From the NCBI GenBank assembly GCA_963931865.1, contig OZ007505.1, forward strand, positions 11,501,601-11,565,600: a stretch of DNA of 64,000 bases, read 5' to 3'. The position numbers and the translations under genes are program-made. Shown here piece by piece: positions 32,014 through 43,999 of this stretch. The notes under the pieces were generated by a model. That model searched no databases and had not been told where the DNA came from. It saw nothing but the letters and a program-made list of their open reading frames with translations. How positions within the stretch are numbered: the stretch's first letter is position 1; the number at the start of each line of letters is the position of its first letter. The stretch is from Axinella damicornis (Eukaryota; Porifera; Demospongiae; Axinellida; Axinellidae).

Positions 32014-35000
32014 TAAAAATGAGTAGGTGTGTTCTCTCAGGTGTTTTCACCTGATACAGTTCACGCCGCATCCTTCGGAGGGGATGTAAAGCCGTTGGTC
32101 CCGGGGTACTGGTTAATATTAGCATTCATGCTATTCCAGTTACCTCGTTAGCCACTCGACAGGTGGTTTCTTATAAAAGAATATAAAAGAATAAAGACCA
32201 TCTGGGACGCTTCAAGCTAGACCCGACTTTACAGCGTTCTCACACAAAGACGGGCTTGATAGTTATAGACTCTTTCTTGACCATCAGAAATACCATCTGG
32301 GACCGTGCTTCAAGCTAGACCCGACTTTACAGCGTTCTCACACAAAGACGGGCTTGATAGTTATAGACTCTTTCTTGACCATCAGAAATACCATCTGGGA
32401 CCGTGCTTCAAGCTAGACCCGACTTTACAGCGTTCTCACACAAAGACGGGCTTGATAGTTATAGACTCTATCTTGACCATCAGAAATACACATATCTCCA
32501 AGGATAAGTCGTTCTCATCAACACATCTTGAAACAGTCAGTCCAATCGCCAACGTACCGGAAATCCATTCACGCCTGTACAAATTTATTTACAACGGCAC
32601 GTATGCATAACGCGGAACATTTCCGGAAGTATACGGTATGACTAAATCTGAAGTAATGAAGTGATCACACAAGAAAGGTTATATCTTCGGATGTGGTGTA
32701 GTGATTCTAATACTTTTTGGTATGCAAGCTCAGCCACAGCAGCTCTACACACCAATGCATGTACAAAGTTTGTAGCTTACTCAGAACGAGAGATATGACC
32801 TGACAACTGGAATTGGGTGAAAATGAACACCATCTTCACAAAAATTGGTGCCGTTTGCGGTAACCAACTCCTAGACAGCTATTGCAGGTATTTTGCTCAA
32901 GAAGTATGAACGCTATAGTTAGGGTTTACATCAGTTTCCGTGTTCCAGCAATGCAAATGGTATAAACAGTCCACATAAAATAATGCATGCGGGAATGAGA
33001 AAATGTATAGTCACCGGCATTAACATATGACAGAGAACTCTACATAGAGGCTCTGAAGTCTGTTCCTGAGTCAGCAGATGGTACAGAGCACTTCACACTT
33101 CGAGATGAAAGTATAAAGCGATAGCAAACAGAGTCACCGGCAGATACTGGTTCAGTTAACAGCGTCCAAAGTTCAACCTGGCCAGTGTAGCTCCTGCTCA
33201 CTGCTCTGCAAGAAGAGTAATCCAAGGTACACTCATCCTATAGCAGTGGAAGAATAACAGAGGGAAGGGTACACACTGACCAACACTGAATGCATTAGGA
33301 CACTATGTGCAAAACAGCTTGGGAGAAATGTTATCGAACCCATACCAAAGCCAATCAAGGCTAGCACCAAATGCAATATTAAGAGTAGCGCGACCATCCA
33401 GTGTACAGTAAAACCGTAGCACACAGGCTCTAGGAGATGCTCAATAAGAGGGTTATAGCAGAGCCAGGGATACTATAGGGCATATCATTCCCAATCGGGT
33501 TGTGTATACTGATCATTACAAAACGCTGTGTTTTGACACCATAGAGAGGGTTTGTTACCCTGCGCGCGCATGCGCGAAGCGGGGTTAAGCAATCGGTTTT
33601 GTCTGTCAGTCAGTCAGTCGTCTGTCAGTCAGTCGTCTGTCAGTCGTCTGTCAGGTGGAAAAAATTGAAATCTCACCACATAGACCCTCAAAAAACATCC
33701 AAATGGAGTCAAACAATAGCAAATAGCAAAAAACTGCTCTATGTGTACCTGACTGAAGTCAAGGCGCTCCGTTTCGCTGTATTTCGGCTATTTCCTACTT
33801 TTCATAACTATTCATAACATTGGCTCCACCTCTTCGTGACTTCAAGAACAGGACACGCAGTGCATTTGGAAACTTCATGCTTCGAGATGACCGCTAGGAA
33901 ACAGTGCTTTCTCACGATCTATGTACTTCACAGACATCATGGCTGTTGTTTCGGCTGTTTTTTCCAGCTATTTCCTATTATTCGTAACATTTGGCCCCAC
34001 CTCTCCAGCTTCACAATATAGTATATACGGTAAGCGGTCACTCCCACACCTTGGATATGGCCATACACGAACACAGTATATGCGATAGCAGCCCTGTTCG
34101 CCGTTGCGCATAGGCAGAGATGTCACGTCGATTGTAGCTGCACTGCATGCATCCTGGCCTGATGTTCAGCGCGGGGTATGTGTTCTATGAACACCTCTAG
34201 TTGTCACATGAATCCACAGTATATATGGATGGATTGAGAAGAAGGCTGATTGTCAGTGGTATGGGAGGTACCAGTGAACATACATGTAGAAAGCATAGCC
34301 TGCATAGGCACAATTGGTTCTAAGTGGCTACATGTGGCTAAATGGTTGCAGGTGCAAGACAGGATGTGCAGCCATTAGTTGTGGCCCTGTATAAACAGAC
34401 ACAGAGCACCTGGATGCCACAGCATTAGTCTTACCGTTCCATGTGAGAGTGACAGATGGTTGTAAACAGACACTGAGCACCTGGATGCCAGCATCTGTAC
34501 CGTTGGGGCTCACCTTCCATGTGAGAGTGACAGATCTCGAAGTAGACAATATAATACTGCAGGAGCACCGGACCAGCAGAAGACGCTGATATTAAGACTG
34601 GATGAGAGATGGTGAAGAGCTAGAGGAGGTCATAGAGCATGAATCTGGTGATAATAGTGACTATGAATTACAAATATAGCAGCTTTATGTTATTATGTGT
34701 ATCCACATGTGCTTGTTTAATCATACTGTATTGAGAGATGATCTGGATCAGGGTTATAAGAGCTGGTGCCATTTCTAGTAACCTTCATCCACAAACTTAA
34801 AACTTACTCTGCTAGTTCAGTATACCCATAGCTAACTGCTATTAGCCTTAACAGCCGTGTTCCAGCCCCCAGGAAGAACATATACCCTTAAACACCACTT
34901 TTGACCTTACAAAAAAGGTCAACATGAGCACACTAAATCGCTAATTCCCTTTATGCCCGCCGTCTTCGACCAAGATTAGGTAGCTATTACTACAGCCATA

Positions 35001-35744
35001 CTCCTACTTACCTCGAAACAGTGTAGCCCGACCCTTCGCCATCTTCGAGGAGAGAAATAACATCGCTTGAACTGCACGATGTAGAAAACGCCATTTTCGG
35101 ACAGGAAGTGGCCGTGCGCTGTAATTAAATTCCCGGAAGTTTGTACGTTGGCGATTGGACTGCAGTCAGTGCCAAAATCTGTTAAGTTCTCGAAGCCGTC
35201 CAACATGACTCGTCACACAGATCTCGTATAACTCCGACTTCACAACGAATACTACCGGAAGAAGTAACGGACAAATACGAACCTCCTATCCCGGTACATG
35301 GATGTCCCCTGGCTTCAAAGGCACCGCTTAGTGTACATGGAATTTGTCCACTGTGGCGGGGCCTTTCAAATGCACATGCACTATGGTACAAACAAAGGCT
35401 TCCTACATGTCTGACAAACTTCATCTCTTAATTCTCCTATATAATCAGGCCATTATAATTGTATACAAGTGGCTGTTTTCTAGAGATGGCTTAAATAATT
35501 ATTGTACATCTTCAGAACTATAGTCATGTTGATACATTGTGGGAGTACAGAAACACAGATTCCAAATTCACTTCACTCAACAAACCGAGTTTGCAGTATA
35601 TATAGAGAGTACCGATGACCTGTCTTAAGTTTGATGACCTATCTTCTAGTTCTAGCTCTATCGTCTAGATCTTCATAGTTCTAGTTCCAAAGAGAACATG
35701 CCCACATGGTTACTCTAGTCTTCTCCTGGACGGCACATATTCAG
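32014..35744 (+). repeat. 3.7-kb repeat R, uninterrupted copy (empty site)
   Basis: Continuous equivalent of 22235-25406 plus 30437-30995. The join lies at 35185/35186, within TCTGTTAAGTTCTCG. It starts within the SINE-like body and includes the 98-bp tandem array (32198-32488), a CTGTCAGTCAGT microsatellite at about 33602-33652, a CGCGCGCATGCGCG palindrome near 33563, and first-exon-like segment a (35012-35094, minus). It begins 1,018 bp after the end of the interrupted copy. Confidence 0.95.
33040..33424 (-). pseudogene. Coding-like minus-strand fragments in repeat R
   Basis: Two adjacent minus-strand frames look less random than most. One, starting near 33397, reads a signal-peptide-like run (MVALLLILHLVLALIGFGMG). 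The other, just downstream and ending at 33040, reads DECTLDYSSCRAVSRSYTGQ and onward with several Cys. A potential acceptor, CACTGCTATAG, precedes the second, but the intron phases I tested give a stop, so the pair cannot be joined as a working gene. A further piece at 34328-34549 contains SVTLTWKVSPNGTD, reminiscent of a fibronectin type III strand. The other R copy has the same at 23261-23645 and 24549-24770. Confidence 0.25.
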
Positions 35745-36302
35745 GAGGAGAGTGCTATAATTATACATGGACCAACCCACGGTCAAGCACTAGCTATAGC
35801 CGGGCTTGCAGGGGCACTGGTGGCAGTCCCACAGTGAAAAGTCACACTCAGTATCTGAGGAGACAAAGAGTAAATGTTCTGTGATAACCAACCATACATG
35901 TAGCATGCGATTACGTGGCAACCACAACCATTCCATGCTACATACTCTAAAATTAAAAGACCGACCCCCAATGTCTATGGTTGGTAAACAGTTAATGACT
36001 TCCAACTGAAGAATTGGACGTGTGCTCCTGCTACACCAGGAGCTGACGAGATTCCTCCTAACTGACGAGTTTCCTCCTAACGTTTCCTACAAGCGCAGTG
36101 CTCTAGCAAAGATGTGCTTCAACTCTCCTTTCCGCAACTAATGGCTCTAGCGTTTTCCCTGGGTGGAGATCTCAACTTACTAGACTCAAGGCTCAAAAGC
36201 CCAGTGCACTCCTTCTGCTGGACAATTAGCACACGTCATGGAGGACTTCATCTAGGGCTGAGCAATATTATTGTTCTAGGCATAATTTTAGTCAAAAAGC
36301 AG
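35745..36302. other. No gene recognised
   Basis: A short frame at 36114-36320 has no recognisable features. The phrase CTAGGGCTGAGCAATA near 36251 also occurs near 2346, hinting at another short repeat end. Confidence 0.45.
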
Positions 36303-36925
36303 TCCCAATGCGTACAATGAGACATCCACACAGGCTCAAAGAACATCGATGCTCCATCTTTCGTGCCTACATGAACAGCACACTGAAATGATTTGTATGC
36401 TGCTGAACCCAATTATGATGTCAGACTCCTGACCACGCATTCTTGTGACACAATGTAATTCATACACTGCATGACTATCAACATTTTAACCATGTGTTGA
36501 TTTTAACCATGTGTTGGTGTGTGTGTGTGTGTGGAGGTAACCAATGTGGGATGTTCTAGGGTTGGACTAGGCTATAGTGACACGTGAGCTTCGTACTAAT
36601 CAGAACCTTGAACACTGCAGATGCTCATGCTGGGGTTGGAACCTTACAGACCTCGGCTGGGCAGCTGAAACGGACGAAGTTGGAGAGCAGCAGCTGAAGC
36701 GGACGCAATCAGGGAGCAGCAGCTGAAGCAGACGCAATCGGGGAGCAGCAGCTGAAGTGGATGCAATCGGGGAGCAGCAGATGAAGCAGACGCAATCAGG
36801 GAGCAGCAGCTGTAAGAGGCCATCAAGTAGCAAAGCGAACGAGGAGGAAGAAGTATGCATGATTGCATTGTGTTGTTCACCTTGAGGAAGACCTACCCAG
36901 GTGGAAAACATAGTGCGATGAAAAC
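36303..36925 (+). repeat. VNTR repeat family X, long copy
   Basis: In order: CATCCACACAGGCTCA, GAACAGCACACTG, ATTTTAACCATGTGTTG, a short (GT)n, GGATGTTCTAGGGTTGGACT, an array of five or so 30-bp units with GGGAGCAGCAGCTGAAGC, and a tail with CTTGAGGAAGACCTACCCAG. This order is repeated at 42045-43045 and, partly, at 13905-14430. Confidence 0.75.
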
Positions 36926-37090
36926 TATTGCCTCTCAGTCACAAACTTCAGACTACACCTACATGCAATGCACTAGTGACCAAGTAGTCGAGCCCAGCAA
37001 GACATCCTCCCCCATACTATTACTGGCATCCTCCCCCATACTATTCCTCATAGTATGTTCTAAATTATTATACTCCAATACTAAGGGGCA

Positions 37091-37126
<36 letters not shown>
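37091..37126 (+). repeat. 36-bp poly-G run
   Basis: 36 uninterrupted G followed by TGAGAGAGAGAGA. It is the longest homopolymer in the window. Confidence 0.97.
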
Positions 37127-37127
<1 letters not shown>

Positions 37128-37504
37128 GAGAGAGAGAGAAAAGGGGGAAGAAGTTTTTGCATATACACCACCTACTTACCTCAGATGACACCTCCATCAA
37201 CACATTCGGGCAACCAGATGGCGCCTCCTTGGGTGTCGTTTCATACGAAAGTCTGAGGAACAGGTCACTTTTGCGTATGGCTAGCAGGTACCCATCGGTG
37301 CTCTATGGATGATGTAGGAGTGATACCTGTACGAGAGGGAAAAGAGAGAGTTTAGACCCTCGGAGGATCGATCTTTCCCTGTTTAAGGGTGGTCAGAACT
37401 AATAAATTATTCATAAGGGGCGCGCGCGCTACTGGTTGCTATGGACTGTATCTCGGTTAGAATAGCGTTTATAAACACGCAGCTTGCTGCAGCCTACCGT
37501 CCGT

Positions 37505-37690
37505 ATGGACTACAGAACACAGAGAAAAGTTCATAACTCTACCTTGCCCTCAGGCGGGACACTGGAGCAGCCAAATCCAGACCTATTTCTTGATAAAACT
37601 TCTCAACAAAGCGACTTTACACCTTTGCAACGTCGCGTACAGGGCTATTTTCACGAGGGGAATCCAGTAACGTGGCGTTTTTCACTGTAG
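37505..37690 (+). pseudogene. Open frame cut by a MITE-family terminus
   Basis: An ATG at 37505 opens 61 codons beginning MDYRTQRKVHNSTLPSGGTL. The stop TAG at 37688 is the first triplet of TAGTCTAGTTCCCAGGCC, which matches the TAGYCTCG terminus family. The ATG is preceded by GGTTGCTATGGAC, similar to half of an RFX X-box. It may be a gene's first exon disrupted by insertion. The far end of the insertion was not found, and the protein is unknown to me. Confidence 0.3.
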
Positions 37691-37973
37691 TCTAGTTCCC
37701 AGGCCCCGAATGCGCACTGTGAATCAGCGGAAGCAAGCGCTTTTGTATTTTTCTCATTCATGTAGCGTATAATTCGGGAAAACTTCACGTTACGGTCAAG
37801 CCCACCTCCCCAGGATGACGAAGATTATACTGAAGTCCCATTCCGGTGAACACAGGTCAAGTTTTACTGAGTTATGCGAACCACATTCACTCGATTTCCC
37901 TAATTGTCACAGCAACACCACAAGAATGTACATTAAGTGATTATGAATTTAATTATCTCACGTGCCAGTACAC

Positions 37974-38276
37974 ATGGCGAAGATGGCGATGGTTGTGTGT
38001 GTGTTGACGGTTACCTAGCCATCCTCTGGCAACCGACGAAGAAGAAACAGACAGCTAGAGGGGAGGGAGAACTCTGTCACTGCCCCCTCGACCCGTTCTC
38101 AAGATTCCAGCATCTCTGCCTCCGCCGACATAGCGGCATTTCACAGCGGGTCTACGGATGAAACCAGTAAGCGACCTTCTATCTCGCAACGAGTGACCAG
38201 TCGTCCGCAAGTTACTAGGACACTTACAGGAACTACTAGTCAGTCAGGAAACCTGTTGATAACAACCCTGGTCAAG
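37974..38276 (+). pseudogene. Ser/Thr-rich frame with one in-frame stop
   Basis: MAKMAMVVCVLTVT is followed by TAG at 38016. The same frame then stays open to 38372 with a low-complexity Ser/Thr/Arg-rich translation (for example SISASADIAAFHSGSTDETS). A possible donor, CAAG then GTGATG, is at 38277. Repeat insertions lie on both sides: a MITE terminus at 37688 and a transposon from 38324. It could be a decayed host exon or chance. Confidence 0.2.
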
Positions 38277-38323
38277 GTGATGCAGAAGCACAGCAGGCTG
38301 CACCATAGTTATAAGGCCGAGGT

Positions 38324-40091
38324 TATTGACACCGATCGTCGGTGTCAACAATCGCCACAAATCAGCTATTGACACCGATTCGGTGTCAACAATCGCCACA
38401 AATCGTCTATTGACACCGACCAACGATTCATTTCACCTTTTTAGTGCTGAGATGCGTCGACGCGGTACGCACGCTAGCCTGGACTTCCTCTGCGATGGTT
38501 CCGCGCTGATCGTGCTCAGCTTGCTGGCACGGGCAGCGTAATGATGAGATTCACAATGGTATGCAGGAATGTTCGGGGAGTTTACGATGCTACCGTTCCG
38601 TACTGTCGCTAACGGCCTATAGGCCTCGCGACCCAGCACGGAAGTGCTTCGCGCATGGGTAGACTACTCTGAGCCATAGATGTTTACACAACATGTAGAT
38701 GTTTACACAACATGTACATGAAAATGCAGGTCAATAAGAATAAAGCAGTTCATGTGTCTTTACATGTAATACACCTCCATTCTTCAGGTAACACAGCATC
38801 TTGTTCTAGTCCTATACACAGTTAAAGTGGTACCATTTCATGCACTCCGAGCATTGTACCATGCTGTCTCCTGTGTGCGGAAGGGGCAATATACTTTCTT
38901 CATTACTACCGAGTGTGGAAAAGGATCAACATCCTTGCTTTCAGACAATGAAGAAAGTGTGACCTGAACTGTGCTTGGAACCACCTACTTGCTGTTGCAC
39001 CTCAGGAAAAGGTGAGATAGATGTAGGTTTGATGCAGGTTCAGCAATGAAGCTATCACTCCTTAGTACTGAGTGGGATGTCTCCAGTGTGCACACTGTGA
39101 TAAACCTGCTGTTCTTCTTCGTCACACAGATCCAGTGGGAATGGTGACAGTTCAATAGCTGCACAAAGTCAACATCGTGCACTTGAAATGTGCATGTATC
39201 ACTCCCCAACATCTTGTAGCCCTGATTCATCAGGGAACTTTTCCTTCGTCAAGGTTTGCCCAGCATTGATTAATCTCTCAATAATAAAGTCTTCAGAATA
39301 ACAACATCAGACTGCAGGAGTTTCTCGCCAGAAATTTGTAGACAAACTTGTCCCTCACTGACACATTCCTACTGCCTTCTCCCTCCTCATTCGGATTCGA
39401 TTTGTAGCTGTCCTAGGTTGAACTGTTATACTCACCTCCTTTGACTTTTGGAGCCTCATGGGAGTCATCTCTTCCATCTTCACATGGTGGTTCTCTTTTC
39501 TGTTTCATTTAGCCTTGGTGTTCTTTGAAGGCCACAACTTAGAAGAGTGTTTAGGTCTACCTTTGCACTTAATATGCGGCTTGAGCTTGACATTTCTCGA
39601 AGCACTGAAAGCTGAAGACGATCCTGTATTGTATGTGTGTGTGTGTGTGTGCAGGTTGACATGTGTGTGCATGTGCGCATATGTGTGCGTGTGTGTGTAA
39701 TGAGACATGTATGATTGCACTGTGAATGTACATATGCACAGAGAATGCATCACTCATGCAAGCATAATTAGTAGGTGTGGCCTCATGTAATAGGCTGGCC
39801 ACGTAGCTAGTTACGTTGGAAGAGTTCACAGAGGTAGTGTATTCGACTTCCGTAGATTATTGTCGACACAAACCGAAGAACAAGAAATGGGGCTAGCAAA
39901 ACACATGGTGCCTGGGATTTAAACTTACTTCAAGGGTGCCACAGTCGGCATGTGCAATGCTGCATCCCCATGAGCACTGAGCTGAGGTCCATATATAGTA
40001 CCATCAAGGGGATCACGTGGTACTGCAGGATATCGATCGGTGTCAATAGCTCGTTCGTGGCCGTTATCGACACCGATGATCGGTGTCAATA
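38324..40091 (+). mobile_element. 1.77-kb non-autonomous transposon with palindromic ends
   Basis: 56-bp inverted ends at 38324-38379 and 40036-40091 match at 48 of 56 positions. Both start TATTGACACCGATC and end in another TATTGACACCGAT. Each end itself contains the near-palindrome TTGACACCGAT/ATCGGTGTCAA. The left end has a further tandem copy to about 38415 (periods 43 and 41 bp). TA at both outer edges would allow a Tc1/mariner-like TA duplication. The interior has no long open frame, only a (GT)n tract at 39630-39699 and undistinguished sequence, so it must depend on another element. Confidence 0.7.
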
Positions 40092-40940
40092 GTCACTGCG
40101 TAGTTATAATGTCTATATCTATGACTGCACGTACACAGCAGCCCCTGTGCTCAGCTGATTCCCTTTGTCCCATGGCCCAGCCGTCAAGTTAGTGGCATGG
40201 TGTCCAAGCTGTTAACTGCTGTTATGATATAGTAGTTGAGCAGATGGCAAAGATGTGGCAAGGAAACCTGACGGAAATGTGGACGGTGCATGTGAGAAGG
40301 ACGACGTTGTAGTGGACGCAGTCCGAGTCGCAGACAGATAAATTGACGAATGTGTGTACACAGGAGAGGCTAGACGTAGAGACTGAGAGAAACGGTGTAC
40401 AGATGTTGATGCAGGCTGTGAGGACAAGGGTGTGTGCACATTTATATGCTGAGAGATCTAGAGATATCGATATCGATGTGAAGATGACAGATGGAGTGAC
40501 ATACTGAGGATCGAAGGATCGTGTACACACATATGAGAGATACATAGAAAGTGAACTGGACTAATGGACTTCTGTCTTTCTCTGTGCCTTCCTGAGATAT
40601 ACTCCTGTCATTGTGTGGCTGTTGTAATTATATTCAACTTACGTGACTGTACCCTGCTGATGGATGATTTTTATGTGGTATGTAGCCAAGCATATTGCTG
40701 TGGCTTTCATTTTCAGGCACTGGGCACACTTGGGGGGGAAATCCATATTATATGCAAGAGTATTTCATTGAAGCACTATAGTGTGCAGCTATGGCAATTC
40801 CCACTACATTCTTTTGGTCATCAAAATAATAGTTGTATGACAACAAATTCTTAATTGATATTACATATTTTGGTGTCCGCATGGTTGTTAGTTCTGACCA
40901 CCCTTAACAAACTACGAAGTGCTTGATCTAAATAATAGTA
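40092..40940. other. No gene recognised
   Basis: Short frames on both strands (for example 40564-40854 plus, Cys- and Phe-rich) have no start or splice support. Confidence 0.45.
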
Positions 40941-41970
40941 AACCATTGTGGTAACATGGCAATTATGCTACCAGCTGGTCTGATGTAAATGTTCATTGTT
41001 TGTACACTAGGCCTTTAAGCATTGGTCAACTGGGGGCATAAGTATAGGATCTACTACGTCGACGCGGAGGTTATGCGATTTCTCTTCCGCAGGAAAGTTT
41101 GGCCGAGGCGAAGCCGAGGCTAAACTTTCCCAAGGAGGATAAACCGCATAACATCCGAGTCGACGTAGTAGATCCGGCATCTACCACAGACATAACCTGC
41201 AAGTCAAGTTAGTAGCTGGATCCGGTTGCTAGACAGCTACAACTCTCTGATTCTCAGCACAGCGTGGCGATCCTTTGATGTACCACGGAGGATAAATCGG
41301 TTATCCTCCGCTATGATGTCATAGCGGAGGATAACCAATTTATCCTCCGCGGTACATCAAAGGAACGCCCACACACTGTGGTAGAATCTGAGTTGTGCCC
41401 GCTAGAAGGATCAGTACACTACTGCCTTGAGTACTGAGATAAATTACATCTTGTGGGTTTCAATTACATGTATTTGTGCTCAGTATGATAATGTCCGGGA
41501 CCCAGTGCATTGCATGCTGGACTCACACTGGCTTGAAGTGGGAGAAGTCATTGTTGTAGTCTGGCAGTGTTCCCTCCACCTTGCCGAGTTGGCCTAGTGG
41601 GCTGCCAAACCTTCAGCAGAGAAGACCATTGCTAGAACTCAAGAGCATGCACAAAAGGACACAAAAATTGAAAATCTACTATTATTTTTCTCCTAGTGAC
41701 CTGCATTTCATTACTTCCAGTACAAAATACGTATGGCGAAGTATGTACTGGAAGCAATCAATTGCTGGCGGTGGGAATGGCCTGGGAATAAGGCTATAGA
41801 AATAGCACCTTCATTACACCCTGGAGTAGATACGTAGAAGCGAGAAGGCCTGGGTACAATACTAATCATTACTGTGTACTTCACGATTCCCAGAGTGGGA
41901 ATACGACAGAACAGCAGGCCACACACACACCATTTGAGTATGTAGTTTGACAATGGTATACAAAAAGTGC
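40941..41970 (+). repeat. Diverged copy of the 860-1340 repeat, interrupted
   Basis: GTAACATGGCAATTATG, ACTGGGGGCATAA, GAAGGATCAGTA, AGAAGCGAGAAGGCCTGGGT and CAGCAGGCCACACACACACC occur in the same order as at 860-1340. It holds the fold-back insertion 41043-41392. Confidence 0.7.
41043..41392. mobile_element. Fold-back insertion with two large hairpins
   Basis: It interrupts a dispersed repeat whose uninterrupted version (near 945-965) joins GGGGGCATAA directly to TTGTGCC. Hairpin 1 (about 41049-41174) has outer arms GGATCTACTACGTCGAC and GTCGACGTAGTAGATCC. Hairpin 2 (41271-41364) is a 94-bp near-perfect palindrome with arms TCCTTTGATGTACC and GGTACATCAAAGGA, centred on GCTATGATGTCATAGC. Hairpin 2 is itself bracketed by CTACCACAG (41183) and CTGTGGTAG (41378). 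CGGAGGATAA words recur in both hairpins. Confidence 0.8.
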
Positions 41971-42044
41971 TTTGAGCGGGCTCTTAATTCCACTTCAGCT
42001 GGTGCTTTTACACGAATGTGACAGACTAGCTTGTCATCTGGAAG

Positions 42045-42511
<467 letters not shown>

Positions 42512-43045
42512 TCAAATATTTTTATACTGCTGTACCCAATTATCACATCAGACTACTGACCACGCATTATTGTGACACAGTGTAGCTGATGTGCCCAGAT
42601 TGCAACACATTGTAACACACATTATCATGTTCTGTTGTACCATGCAATGACATTAACATGTGATTGGGTGGGCTGGTGTGTATTTGTGTGGGCTTGTGTG
42701 TGTTTGTGTGTGCGTGTGCGTGATGTGAGATCTTCTGGGGGTTGGACTAGACTAGAGTGATGCGCGACCTTCTACTAATTACAACTTTGAACTATGTGAA
42801 TGCTCGCGCGGTGGCTGTAACCTTCTAGAACTCGGCTGGGTCGCTGAAACGGACGTAAATGGGGAGCGCAGCTCAAGCGGACACAATCGGGGAGCAACAG
42901 CTGAAACACACGCAATCGGAGTTGAAGGGGACACAATGGGGGGGGGGGGGGGGGGGGGGGGGGGGCAAGGCAAATGAGGAGGAAGCAGCTGAGTGAGTAA
43001 AGCTACTTGTAAATAGTAGGCATGATTGTATAGTGTTGTACACCT
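42512..43045 (+). repeat. VNTR repeat family X, adjacent copy with poly-G
   Basis: A second copy directly after the previous one, from TTTTTATACTGCTGTACCCA to the tail GTGTTGTACACCTT. The 30-bp array is degenerate and ends in a 28-bp poly-G run at 42938-42965. Confidence 0.7.
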
Positions 43046-43600
43046 TACCCTCGTTCCCAGGCCCGTGACGGCGAGGAGAAAAGGGCCTGGTTTCCACTGC
43101 TTGCATACGTGCTTAATTATCTACAACCAAATTGCGTATTCATAAGGGGGAGGGTGCAAATGACGTCTTCGTAGTCACATGGTCGAGGGTGTGACGCTAC
43201 CTATTTTGCTACACTGGTCCTCGATCCGCGAGATGAGGGGCAATACAACCACAATTGCACTGCCACCAGCTACAGACTTACCGGACATCCTTTATTCAAA
43301 ACAAACGGAAGAGTCTGGTAGCATACTGACTCCACCCAGTTGGTGCGACGATAGCCACACGAAAACATCCCATCGTTCAGTCGCAGGTCGCTGTTCTAGC
43401 TCAATTCAGGAGCGCCTTGCCGCCTGAGGACATAGGAGAGCACGATCGAGAGAGTAGTCAGAATCTGCCAAAGTTCGTGACTGAGATGCAATCATTTTAA
43501 TCGCACTACGTTTTCCACCTGGGTAGGTCTTCCTCAAGGTGTACAACACTATACAATCATGCGTACTATTTACAAGTAACTTCACTCGCTCAGCGAGTAC
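43046..43600. repeat. Segment bracketed by inverted family-X tails
   Basis: The tail of the preceding copy (AAATAGTAGGCATGATTGTA, then GTGTTGTACACCTT) recurs reverse-complemented at about 43530-43590. Between them are a TAGCCTCG-family terminus (CTCGTTCCCAGGCC at 43049) and an open plus-strand frame at 43179-43427 that I cannot assign. Positions 43600-44000 hold no recognisable gene. Confidence 0.5.
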
Positions 43601-43999
43601 TTAGTAGTGGTGTGCGTTACAAGTCAACAGCTATGCACTACCGACCTCGTAGTCGAGCCAAGCAAGCCAGTGGCATCCTCCCCCATACTTTTGCTCATAG
43701 TATAACAACAAGAGGGCTGTATTTACCCACTGGTCAGGAAGTACAAGATCTTAAATTGCTGGTTGAGTCACAAGTACACTGTGTTACTAACAACAGGGAG
43801 CAAGTTCTGTCACATGACCAAAGGGTAGAGTTTCCATCATAGAAAGTACAAAATGGTTGATCTTTATTACACTCCTGGTAGGGGAAAAATTGTGCCGCGT
43901 AATTAATTAATTAATCAATCCACATAAATGATTAATAATCAAACCTCACAGCATGCAGGAAAGGTCTACAGAGATTCTAACTACATCATCTTGATCGCT

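Noticed and set aside
39458..39700. 81-codon plus-strand frame with a hydrophobic start
   Set aside because: Its C-terminal third is a translated (GT)n tract inside a non-autonomous transposon.
43179..43427. 83-codon plus-strand frame
   Set aside because: It has plausible codon texture, but no recognised domain or donor, and it sits between inverted repeat tails. Support is too weak to list as a gene.
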